This document shows positions 16,632 through 23,694 of a stretch of DNA of 64,000 nt, one piece after another; the first letter of the stretch is position 1, and the number at the start of each line of letters is the position of its first letter. This DNA is from DAOVFN01 sp964607835 (GTDB lineage Archaea; Aenigmatarchaeota; Aenigmatarchaeia; QMZP01). The stretch lies in the NCBI GenBank assembly GCA_964607835.1, contig CAZSLL010000004.1, positions 1 to 64,000 on the forward strand. The letters run 5' to 3'. A program made the translations under genes and the position numbers. Under the pieces are notes generated by a model. The model was given only the letters and a program-made list of their open reading frames with translations. It did no database searches and was not told where the DNA came from.

Positions 16632-17641
16632 TCCTTCACCCCCCTCATGAACATCAAGTAGGCGGCAGACCATGCGCCGATTATTATGAATGTGCCCGCA
16701 ACGATGCTGCTTATGGCAAGCTGCGGGACCCCGCTCAGTATATGGCCGATGTTGCATCCCCCGGCAATTATTGCTCCCAGTCCGAGGAGCGCCCCGCCCA
16801 ACAGGGACTGTGCTGCCATCTTAAACCCGGGGACCCTTATCTTGAACTCGCCGGCAACCAGGGCCGCGGCAAATGCCCCCAGAACCAGCCCGATTACCTC
16901 AAAGGACTCCCACGTCAGGAAATTCTGACCAGACGCTGCTGATTTCACTATGGTCTCGAATCCCATCGTAATCCCCAGGGGATAATTCCTTCCTGCAAGT
17001 GCAGAAAAGAAGAACGCGAGTATGCCTATGATGCCAATGGCCGTGCCGGACAGTTTCCAGTTCCATCCGCTCCTGAATACTCTGTCGACAACCCCGGCTT
17101 TGCCTGGACCTTCTTTTTCCCTTCCCCTGAACAGGAGGAAAATAACCGCCGCTGAAAAGGGGAGAGCAAAAAACCAGCCGTCAATCCCGGACACTGAGGA
17201 AAGCGTAATCTGCCCCAGATCAGTGCTCTGGATGCTTTGGGTCAGGGGAGAAAGAAAGCCGTCCTTGGCGAAAAAGGCTGTCAATGCGAAGGCCATGAGC
17301 GCCAGCATCGAGCCAACCATTCCCTCACCGACGCGATAGGCAGTTCCGCTTGCGCAGCCGCCCGCAATGACCATTCCGATGCCGAATATGAAACCCCCGA
17401 ATATGGTTCCTGCCAGGTAAAACGCCTTCGGGGCAAGGGAAATGATGCCGAATGATGAAAGCAGATGAAACCCTATAACCTCAACCACCAGAGCCAGCCC
17501 TACCGCCTTCAGCAAAGTGAAATCCCTGAAAACGAGGGGGTCCCGAAACGCTGAGTTCATGCAGAACCGCCCTTTCTGAAGCGCAAACCCGAACAGGGCC
17601 CCTATCACCAATCCTGACAAAACCCCGAACACGGTTATCAC
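16628..17641 (-). CDS. YeeE/YedE-family sulfur-compound permease
   Basis: The 337-residue membrane protein has the internal duplication of YeeE/YedE: FALQKGRFCMNSAFRD then VIAGGCASGTAYRVGEG in the first half and IIAGGCNIGHILSG in the second, giving the pore cysteines that relay thiosulfate in TsuA. A GTG start at 17641 abuts the tusA stop. Together with TusA and the DsrEFH-like proteins it makes a plausible route for bringing sulfane sulfur into the cell. Confidence 0.88.
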   Translation of the reverse strand: MITVFGVLSGLVIGALFGFALQKGRFCMNSAFRDPLVFRDFTLLKAVGLALVVEVIGFHLLSSFGIISLAPKAFYLAGTIFGGFIFGIGMVIAGGCASGTAYRVGEGMVGSMLALMAFALTAFFAKDGFLSPLTQSIQSTDLGQITLSSVSGIDGWFFALPFSAAVIFLLFRGREKEGPGKAGVVDRVFRSGWNWKLSGTAIGIIGILAFFFSALAGRNYPLGITMGFETIVKSAASGQNFLTWESFEVIGLVLGAFAAALVAGEFKIRVPGFKMAAQSLLGGALLGLGAIIAGGCNIGHILSGVPQLAISSIVAGTFIIIGAWSAAYLMFMRGVKE

Positions 17642-17878
17642 CTATTTCACCCTGATCAATATTCTGTGGTCTGGCCCCTTGATTTTTTCAACTTTCAGTA
17701 CCTTGTGGCCTTCCTTCTCGACGTTTCTCGGAATCCTCTCCAGAGAGAGGGGATAATCCGTCAATACCTCGAGCACCTGCCCTGAACCCATCTCCTTTAG
17801 CTTTTTCCTTGTCTTGATGTCAGGGTAAGGGCACATCTCGCCCCTCACATCGATTGTAGAATCTGGTTTATCAGCCAT
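17642..17878 (-). CDS. tusA: TusA-family sulfur carrier
   Basis: The 78-residue protein has the TusA signature DVRGEMCPYPDIKTRKKL, in which the CPxP cysteine carries persulfide, and the beta strand VLEVLTDYPLSLERIPRNV. It lies directly before the YeeE permease, a very common pair. Start is the ATG at 17878, preceded by GAGGTGATG; upstream ATG and GTG codons are possible. The 3' end of the DUF169 gene overlaps its start. Confidence 0.9.
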   Translation of the reverse strand: MADKPDSTIDVRGEMCPYPDIKTRKKLKEMGSGQVLEVLTDYPLSLERIPRNVEKEGHKVLKVEKIKGPDHRILIRVK

Positions 17879-18629
17879 TTGCATCACCTCTTTTTTGCGC
17901 AGTAAAATTATAGTATGTTTTTTTCGACCTTGAATTAGGCATTGCCTTTTCGCTTAAATAATTAAGATGCTCAACTATGATTTTCAAGTCATTTGCAGGA
18001 AAGCCTATAATTGCTTCGCTTGGCTTAATGTCAGTCGCATCTCTGCAGCCATAACATCCGAAACTATAATTTAGCCTGTCCTCTTTATATGGTATGATTG
18101 TGGAATCCACACATGCTGCCTGCAATACGGCGGTTGAGCCAGTAATTCTTTCCCCTCCTTTATAATGGAGGTAAGAGAGTATAATCCACATCAGCTTTTC
18201 AACCTCATCTTCTATGATGATAACATCAGACACATCATCAGATTCTGTCAAAGGGTATACATTGATATGATTTATCTGATTCATTTTAAGATAGGGCATA
18301 TTTTCAAACATTTTCTTTCCTACTTCATCAGCAGAAATAATGCCAAAGCCCGTCAAACCCTTACCAGATTTTAATCCTTCCGGAAGCTCGCGAAAACCGA
18401 AAGCTCTGGACGCGGAGGGGCAAACAAGATTGTCTTTGCTAATATAAACATTTTCGCCCCGTCTCGCCTTCATAATAGCCTGACAGTAGCGCATCTTCTC
18501 TGGATTTTTTTTGATATTATGGCTGTTTTTTACTAATTTTACACCTACCGGATAACCATCCAATTTCAGGATATCTTTTAATGATTTGCCCATTTCATTA
18601 ATTTCATTAATTTCAGATACGCTATACAT
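17871..18629 (-). CDS. DUF169-family protein (252 aa)
   Basis: It matches the DUF169/COG2043 family by its LDGYPVGVKLVKN opening, MRYCQAIMKARRGENVYISKDNLVCPSASRAFG, and the later SFGCYGCRDATDIKPSEAIIGFP segment. Three conserved cysteine sites could bind a metal or cluster. The biochemical role of the family is not known to me; it often sits near redox or sulfur genes. The gene is clearly AT-richer than its neighbours, which suggests separate acquisition. Its end overlaps the tusA start. Confidence 0.85.
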   Translation of the reverse strand: MYSVSEINEINEMGKSLKDILKLDGYPVGVKLVKNSHNIKKNPEKMRYCQAIMKARRGENVYISKDNLVCPSASRAFGFRELPEGLKSGKGLTGFGIISADEVGKKMFENMPYLKMNQINHINVYPLTESDDVSDVIIIEDEVEKLMWIILSYLHYKGGERITGSTAVLQAACVDSTIIPYKEDRLNYSFGCYGCRDATDIKPSEAIIGFPANDLKIIVEHLNYLSEKAMPNSRSKKTYYNFTAQKRGDANG

Positions 18630-18659
18630 GTTTATACCGCCTTTACCGCCTTAATTAAA

Positions 18660-19115
18660 CTATAATTTATCCCCCGGATTTACACAGCCATTCTGGATGC
18701 AGTATGCCACCTTGTCCTCAATCTGCTTTCCCGTGGTCTCGTCGCTCCCGTATCCAACAATGGGCTCGAAGTCCCCTATGAATGTCGTGGGCACGCCCAT
18801 CGCCCTTGTCCCGTAGGCATCTGCCATGTCAGAAAAAAGCTTCGCATTTTCCTGGTTACGCCAGGTTTCGAAGGACTTCACTTCCAGCTCGGGGTACTTC
18901 TGCTCCAGCTCTTCCAGGAACGGCTTTTCATGCGCGCAGTGCGGGCACCCATCTCCCCAGAAGAAGTAAAGAGTCACCTTTTCGGGGTCGTCCTCCAAGC
19001 TTCCTATGATATCTCCTGTTATGTCAGAATTGTCATCCGTTTCGGTCACGCAACCCGAAACAAGCACTATGGCAGCCAACAGGATTGACGCGCTGACCGT
19101 AATTTTAATGTTCAT
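18660..19115 (-). CDS. Thioredoxin-fold lipoprotein, CPHC motif
   Basis: A lipoprotein signal (LAAIVLVSGC) anchors a thioredoxin domain with FFWGDGCPHCAHEKPFLEELE and the cis-proline region GVPTTFIGDFEPIVGY. The C-terminal CIQNGC adds a cysteine pair. From EKVTLYFFWG to IQNGC it is identical in protein and DNA to the first thioredoxin domain of the DsbD-like protein at 19513 (see repeat features). It would act outside the membrane as a disulfide reductase or carrier. Confidence 0.85.
   Translation of the reverse strand: MNIKITVSASILLAAIVLVSGCVTETDDNSDITGDIIGSLEDDPEKVTLYFFWGDGCPHCAHEKPFLEELEQKYPELEVKSFETWRNQENAKLFSDMADAYGTRAMGVPTTFIGDFEPIVGYGSDETTGKQIEDKVAYCIQNGCVNPGDKL
18685..18987. repeat. 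303-bp perfect direct repeat, copy 1 (thioredoxin domain)
   Basis: Bases 18685-18987 are identical to 20843-21145 (offset 2158) by direct reading, with sharp edges at cagccattctgg and gtcaccttttcgggg. It contains almost the whole catalytic thioredoxin domain but neither signal sequence. Perfect identity indicates very recent duplication or ongoing gene conversion. Confidence 0.95.
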
Positions 19116-19124
19116 GTGCATAAT

Positions 19125-19526
19125 TCACCTCTTAGTTTCTTCAAGCCACCCAGCGACCTCATCTGCTTTCATCAGCCTTTTGGTTTCTTCGGGGTTGCTG
19201 AGCTTTATCTTCATTATCCAGCTTCCGTAAGGGTCCCTGTTAATCCTTGAAGGCTCGTCAAATAGCTTGTCATTGACTTCAGTGATTTCCCCTGATACAG
19301 GGCTTGAAAGATGGCCGCTCCATTTCACAGCCTCCATGGAAACGTATCTGTCGCCCTGTTTTATGGTCTTGCCTTTTTCAGGGAGCTTGACGAACACGAA
19401 CTCTTTTGCCTTCCTGGCAGCGGCCTCTATGATTCCAACGGTTGCGGTATCACTTTCTGCCTTTACCCATGAATAGTCTTTGCTGTAAAGCAGGTTATCC
19501 GGAAAACTCTGGTCATTGCCTTTCAT
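19125..19526 (-). CDS. GcvH-like lipoyl-carrier protein (LbpA/GcvH family)
   Basis: The 133-residue protein has the hammerhead lipoyl domain: YSWVKAESDTATVGIIEAAARKAKEFVFVKLPEKGKTIKQGD, then SMEAVKWSGHLSSPVSGEITEVND, where the lysine in EAVKWSG is the expected lipoylation site. C-terminal PYGSWIMKIKL matches GcvH. No glycine-cleavage P or T protein is in the window, and lipA, lplA/lplB and sulfur-transfer genes are, so a carrier role like that of LbpA in sulfur metabolism is more likely than glycine cleavage. No sHdr genes are seen either. Confidence 0.87.
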   Translation of the reverse strand: MKGNDQSFPDNLLYSKDYSWVKAESDTATVGIIEAAARKAKEFVFVKLPEKGKTIKQGDRYVSMEAVKWSGHLSSPVSGEITEVNDKLFDEPSRINRDPYGSWIMKIKLSNPEETKRLMKADEVAGWLEETKR

Positions 19527-21228
19527 CTTTGCCCACCCCGCTGTTTTTATTAACATTTTCTGTGCTTTTATTTTGCTCGCCCCGCTTTCTATTAACCTTC
19601 CTTTCGATGAGAACTATTATTCCTGTGGCTGTCAAAGCCGCTGCCAGCAGACCTAAAGCCACGGCTATGTTGTTGAGGAGAGCGGGGTTTATCACCAATA
19701 CCGAACCCAGGCAAAGCATCATCAGCCCTGACATGAGCTTCAGGGTCCTTCCCTGGTATTCTGTCAGCTTTTTGGCCCCCAGTGTTACGGTGAACATCAC
19801 TACTATGAGAGCCAGGGGGATGACATAAACAATATTGTATAGTGCGAGATATGTGTAGTATTCCATGCTCGAGAGGCCGTGGAGAGTCAGTATCCTGGTG
19901 AAAACCATGGGGAAGCCTGCCGTGCACAGGAGCTCATAGCTGTTGGCCGCCACCGCAAGAACAATGGTCCCGAACATCATTGAATATATGGAATTTGCCT
20001 TGAGAAGGTTCCTCATCCTCTCGAAAAGCCCGGGCTTCTTGCTTTCGGGTATGACCAGGGATATGCCTTTCTCAAAGAAGAAGAAATCCTTTATGTTTAT
20101 CGCAGCCACTAACAGGGCAATAATGCCTGCAGCAGTGGTCACGACTGCAAGCGTGCCTATAAGGAGGAACAGGTTAAGCCAGGCGGACATGAACAGGAAA
20201 TAAATCAGTCCCGAGAAGAACACGAATGTCCCGCCGATTAGCAGCATCCTCCTTCTCGACTTGGCGTAAACCAGCATGCTGAGAAGGAAAAAAAGCACGA
20301 AAAATGCGCATGGGTTAAAGGAATCAAGGCCTCCCAGGATAACAGTGAAAAGCGGCAGCGACATGTTTTCAGTGTCAATCCTGCCCAGTACAGGGAGTTC
20401 TATGACTGTCCCCTCCTCAGGGGTGATGTCCCCCAATTGCGGGGGGTATGGCGTGAGGCCCTGGATATTCTCGGCTGGACAGACGCATCCCTCTTCGACG
20501 CACGTGCTGATTTCCTGCTCAAGGTTATTCCTTATGGTTGTCTCTCCTACGAGGAACCTCTCCCCGATGAATGCTATCGGAAAGCCTCCGTCTGTGAAGC
20601 CGTATGTTTCCTTGAACCTTTCGTACAGCTTGCTTTCTTGAGGGTCCGAGACATCGTGCCTCGTTATATTCACATCATGCTCTTCAGCCAAGGAATCGAG
20701 ATAAGGGGATATGCTTTCGCACTGGGGGCATTCCCCGTGCAGGAACACATGAACGCATACCTCGTTCAGGGGAGGCATCTCATCAGGGGATTCCGGGGGG
20801 TCTCCTGCGGAAGGGTTCTCCAGCTTTTCAGCAGGGTCAATGCAGCCATTCTGGATGCAGTATGCCACCTTGTCCTCAATCTGCTTTCCCGTGGTCTCGT
20901 CGCTCCCGTATCCAACAATGGGCTCGAAGTCCCCTATGAATGTCGTGGGCACGCCCATCGCCCTTGTCCCGTAGGCATCTGCCATGTCAGAAAAAAGCTT
21001 CGCATTTTCCTGGTTACGCCAGGTTTCGAAGGACTTCACTTCCAGCTCGGGGTACTTCTGCTCCAGCTCTTCCAGGAACGGCTTTTCATGCGCGCAGTGC
21101 GGGCACCCATCTCCCCAGAAGAAGTAAAGAGTCACCTTTTCGGGGCTGGCATGAACGGAAGGCAGTGCCATGGCCTGCAGCACCACCACTGCAAAAAGCA
21201 ATGCAAGCATGGGGTTTCTCTTTTCCAT
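19513..21228 (-). CDS. DsbD/CcdA-type transmembrane thiol transporter with two N-terminal thioredoxin-like domains
   Basis: Of about 571 residues, it has a signal peptide (MLALLFAVVVLQAMALPSVHA) and a first thioredoxin domain (GCPHC). A glutaredoxin-like second domain follows (FLHGECPQCESISPYLDSL), then a CcdA-like membrane domain of about eight helices, with FNPCAFFVLFFLLSML and SYELLCTAGFPMVF carrying the two cysteines that relay electrons. It would move reducing power from the cytoplasm to extracytoplasmic partners such as the ArsF-like and CPHC lipoproteins. Start 21228 is chosen for its signal peptide and GTGAG ribosome site; an upstream ATG at 21294 is less likely. Confidence 0.86.
   Translation of the reverse strand: MEKRNPMLALLFAVVVLQAMALPSVHASPEKVTLYFFWGDGCPHCAHEKPFLEELEQKYPELEVKSFETWRNQENAKLFSDMADAYGTRAMGVPTTFIGDFEPIVGYGSDETTGKQIEDKVAYCIQNGCIDPAEKLENPSAGDPPESPDEMPPLNEVCVHVFLHGECPQCESISPYLDSLAEEHDVNITRHDVSDPQESKLYERFKETYGFTDGGFPIAFIGERFLVGETTIRNNLEQEISTCVEEGCVCPAENIQGLTPYPPQLGDITPEEGTVIELPVLGRIDTENMSLPLFTVILGGLDSFNPCAFFVLFFLLSMLVYAKSRRRMLLIGGTFVFFSGLIYFLFMSAWLNLFLLIGTLAVVTTAAGIIALLVAAINIKDFFFFEKGISLVIPESKKPGLFERMRNLLKANSIYSMMFGTIVLAVAANSYELLCTAGFPMVFTRILTLHGLSSMEYYTYLALYNIVYVIPLALIVVMFTVTLGAKKLTEYQGRTLKLMSGLMMLCLGSVLVINPALLNNIAVALGLLAAALTATGIIVLIERKVNRKRGEQNKSTENVNKNSGVGKDERQ
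20843..21145. repeat. 303-bp perfect direct repeat, copy 2 (thioredoxin domain)
   Basis: This is the partner of 18685-18987, here forming the first thioredoxin domain of the DsbD-like fusion. One copy is therefore tethered to the membrane electron channel and the other is a free lipoprotein with an identical catalytic face. Confidence 0.95.
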
Positions 21229-21286
21229 GAAAATCTCACGGGTGAAATACCATATATATGCGTGTTTCAAAAAATGAAATATCCAT

Positions 21287-21784
21287 TCATCCATCGCTCA
21301 GGAAAACTTTCCTCAGCGAACCATTGAGCATTATCATGTTAGTCATTCCGTGCCTTTCCTTTGTTATTACGCCCTTTCTCTCCAGAGAGGAAATCTTTCT
21401 GAAAACCTTAACCCTGTCGATTTTCGCGTCCCTGGCTATTCTGTTCTGGGAAATCTTGCCTGAACCGCGAATGATGGCCTCCATGATTGTCTTTTCATCA
21501 GCATCAAGAAAATCCAGGGTCTTGAGAATGTCTGATGTAAGCGCTCTTTTCTCTTTGATGAACGACTGTGTCAGGAGATAGTAAGTGAGCGTTCCCACGA
21601 AAACCCCTGCTGATGAGAATATGATTATTATCAGATAGATGGGTATGTCGCAGGAGCAGGCTTCCTGCACACCGTAGTTCTCCTTGACGTAAAAGGCAGT
21701 AAAAGAAGCGAGAAAAACAAACCCCGTTACAAGTGATATTGCAAGCATTGCCCTCCTAAAAAGATATCTGGCTTCCATGTTCAT
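21287..21784 (-). CDS. Membrane-anchored winged-helix regulator (165 aa)
   Basis: Two membrane helices occur in the first 75 residues (AMLAISLVTGFVFLASFTAFYV and YLIIIIFSSAGVFVGTLTYYLL), separated by an extracytoplasmic YGVQEACSCDIP loop with two cysteines. A cytoplasmic winged helix follows (ISQNRIARDAKIDRVKVFRKISSLERKGVITKERHG). The loop cysteines could sense thiol redox state or metalloid and signal to the DNA-binding domain. It is the first gene of the island and its stop precedes the DsbD-like start by 58 bp. Confidence 0.75.
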   Translation of the reverse strand: MNMEARYLFRRAMLAISLVTGFVFLASFTAFYVKENYGVQEACSCDIPIYLIIIIFSSAGVFVGTLTYYLLTQSFIKEKRALTSDILKTLDFLDADEKTIMEAIIRGSGKISQNRIARDAKIDRVKVFRKISSLERKGVITKERHGMTNMIMLNGSLRKVFLSDG

Positions 21785-21808
21785 GCATCCACTACATTCT
21801 ACGTTCCT

Positions 21809-21834
21809 TTATTGAAACCTGCTTTATTCAATAA
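21809..21834. promoter_or_regulatory. Inverted repeat TTATTGAA-N10-TTCAATAA upstream of the membrane regulator
   Basis: Arms at 21809-21816 and 21827-21834 are perfect 8-bp complements with a 10-nt spacer. They lie about 25 bp before the regulator's ATG and downstream of a TATA-like CTTATATAT (minus strand, about 21840-21848). The arms resemble those of the ArsR sites but the spacing differs, so it is probably the operator of another winged-helix protein, perhaps the membrane regulator itself. Confidence 0.5.
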
Positions 21835-21870
21835 TGCCAATATATAAGTAATTTCTAAAGGAAACCGCCG

Positions 21871-21931
21871 CTCGTCTCGTCGGAAGGGGCTTAAATGTTT
21901 CCAGTGGCCTATTCATAGTCATATTGATGAG
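21871..21931 (-). pseudogene. arsR 5' fragment (broken copy)
   Basis: The minus strand reads MTMNRPLETFK, matching the ArsR N-terminus, then diverges and shifts frame by one base before CGACGAGACGAG, which also matches arsR. The segment aligns with 12632-12692 with a single-base length difference. It keeps the arsR start region and operator but only about 20 codons, so it is a non-functional remnant, possibly retained for its regulatory site. Confidence 0.8.
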
Positions 21932-21940
21932 CATCAATAT
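21921..21940 (-). promoter_or_regulatory. Second putative ArsR operator, ATATTGA-N6-TCAATAT
   Basis: The arms at 21921-21927 and 21934-21940 are the same as those at arsR (12683-12702), with the same six-base spacer, and here the symmetry extends to nine bases per arm around a two-base centre. AT-rich TATA-like sequence (atattaatat) adjoins it. Position suggests that ArsR also controls the head of the island. Confidence 0.65.
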
Positions 21941-22053
21941 ATATTAATATTGTGGCGCCTCCCGGGAATCAATCCTGATAAACGATTAAAAATGCAAGGC
22001 CCAACCAATGACATAAGCGGAACAAAATGCAGCGCTCCCGGCGTCCCCGTTTC

Positions 22054-22287
22054 TCAGTAATAGGGGAATGAGGGTTTCTTCTTTTTTTCTGTAAGGGCAT
22101 CGAACACTTCCTGCGCTGTATAGCTGTTTATCATGCACCCTTCCCTGAAGAAGTATATTTTCTGCCCGTTGCCGGAAGGGCCTTCCCTGGTTTCCGTGGA
22201 ATGGAATATCCCGAGGTCATTGTATTCCTGGTCCACATTCAGCCTGTGCCGGAGAACGCTCTGAAGCATTCTTTCCGTTCTGTTCAT
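22054..22287 (-). CDS. Small hypothetical protein (77 aa)
   Basis: The frame reads MNRTERMLQSVLRHRLNVDQEYNDLGIFHSTETREG, then KIYFFREGCMINSYTAQEVFDALTEKKKKPSFPYY. I recognise no family. The start at 22287 is preferred to one at 22335 because it leaves room for a promoter (tttattaag) shared with the divergent antiporter gene. Codon use resembles neighbours. Confidence that it is a real gene is moderate. Confidence 0.45.
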   Translation of the reverse strand: MNRTERMLQSVLRHRLNVDQEYNDLGIFHSTETREGPSGNGQKIYFFREGCMINSYTAQEVFDALTEKKKKPSFPYY

Positions 22288-22371
22288 GGAACAGTGCTGG
22301 AGAGAAGGTTTATTAAGCCTTTTGCGAGCCGCCATGCCAAGTATAAAAAACGCCGGGCACTAATATAATGC

Positions 22372-23694
22372 ATGGCTGACCTCATGCTGTCGGTGATGTA
22401 CTTCGGGGTCCTGCTCGGGCTCGGCATCATCGTGGCCAACCTGCTAAAGAAGGTCAGCATACCGGACACATTCTTCCTGCTCCTGCTCGGGCTGGTGCTA
22501 GGACCAACCGTGTACAACAACCCCGCCATCACGGGATTCATATCCACAACGCTGATTGATGTTTCTGTCATGGGGACCATACCGGATTTCCTGAGGGTCC
22601 TGGCCCTCATCATGGTGGTGTTCACCGGAACCTTCAACCTGGGGCTGAGGACGTTCCAGAAGCTCGGGGGGCTTGCCATCAACCTGGCCGTGGCCGGGGT
22701 CATCATAACCACAGTGGTCATGGGGCTGGTGGCCAACCTCTTCTTCGGGCTGGACATAATCTACTCATTCCTTCTGGCTGCGGTTCTGTCGGGAACGTGC
22801 ACCAGCGTGGTCTTTGCCTTCGAGGATTCGCTGAAAAAGGCCGGGGACACCCTCAAGATAATCAAGCTGGAGTCTGTCATAAACTCTCCACTGAGCGTTC
22901 TTCTGCCCATACTCTTCCTGGACCTGGTGGCTATAGAGCCGGGTGCCATAATAGACCCCCTCCAGTACCTGAACCAGTTCTGGGTCATGGTGGCAGTGGG
23001 TGTGGGAGCCGGGCTAATACTCGGCGTGGGCATAACCAAGATACTGAGGGGCATGCTCCACAAGTACTCTGTGCTCATGCTCTTTGCGGTGGCACTGATT
23101 ACCTATGCAATGGCCGAGAACGTTGGGGGGTCGGGTATGCTGGCCGTGGCAGTGGCCGGGCTGGTCTCGGGGAACGCCCTGAACAAGAGGCATGACAACA
23201 TACAGCAGTTCGACGACCACCTCTCAGAGATGCTCAGGATATCGGTGTTCACGCTCCTGGGTGCCCAGGTGAGCCTGTTCATAACCATAGAGCAGTTCAT
23301 GCTGGTTGTGGCCTTCTTCCTCATAATGTTCTTCATAAGGCCCATCATACTCCTTCCCGTGCTCGGGGCCAAGAAATGCGACTTCACGAAGAGGGATTTC
23401 CTGCTCATGAGCTTCGTGTCCCCCAGGGGCCTCAGTGCTGCTGCCATCGCTCCCATAGTGGCATCTGCCATCATAGCGGCAGGTGCGCCCGCACTGGCCA
23501 ACACCCTGGTGAACGTGATATTCCTGGTCATAATGCTATCCGTGCTGTTCAGCTCAGGGGCCGCCATCCTGCTCGGAAGGGGCTACAGCAAGGGGAAATG
23601 CGAGAAAGAACCCAAGGAATCTGAGCCTGACGAGACGGGCTCTGTGGACACAGACGCGCCCGGAACGGGCGACGAGAGCACTACTTCAACCTGA
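22372..23694 (+). CDS. CPA-type cation/proton antiporter-like membrane protein (440 aa)
   Basis: About twelve membrane helices follow the CPA antiporter plan (opening VMYFGVLLGLGIIVANLLKKVSIPDTFFLLLLGLVLGP). Where CPA1 exchangers have ATDP and then a NDG/NDA aspartate, this protein has SGTCTSVVFAF and ESVINSPLS, so the usual ion-binding acids are missing. SPRGLSAAAIAPIVAS is the conserved helix 11 segment. The acidic tail ends in GDEST. A TATA box (AAGTATAAAAAACG) 28 nt before the ATG indicates a leaderless mRNA. Transported ion and direction are uncertain. Confidence 0.8.
   Translation: MADLMLSVMYFGVLLGLGIIVANLLKKVSIPDTFFLLLLGLVLGPTVYNNPAITGFISTTLIDVSVMGTIPDFLRVLALIMVVFTGTFNLGLRTFQKLGGLAINLAVAGVIITTVVMGLVANLFFGLDIIYSFLLAAVLSGTCTSVVFAFEDSLKKAGDTLKIIKLESVINSPLSVLLPILFLDLVAIEPGAIIDPLQYLNQFWVMVAVGVGAGLILGVGITKILRGMLHKYSVLMLFAVALITYAMAENVGGSGMLAVAVAGLVSGNALNKRHDNIQQFDDHLSEMLRISVFTLLGAQVSLFITIEQFMLVVAFFLIMFFIRPIILLPVLGAKKCDFTKRDFLLMSFVSPRGLSAAAIAPIVASAIIAAGAPALANTLVNVIFLVIMLSVLFSSGAAILLGRGYSKGKCEKEPKESEPDETGSVDTDAPGTGDESTTST

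Noticed and set aside
19125..19526. Glycine cleavage H protein
   Set aside because: No gcvT or gcvP in the window and the context is lipoate plus sulfur transfer; kept as a GcvH-like carrier.
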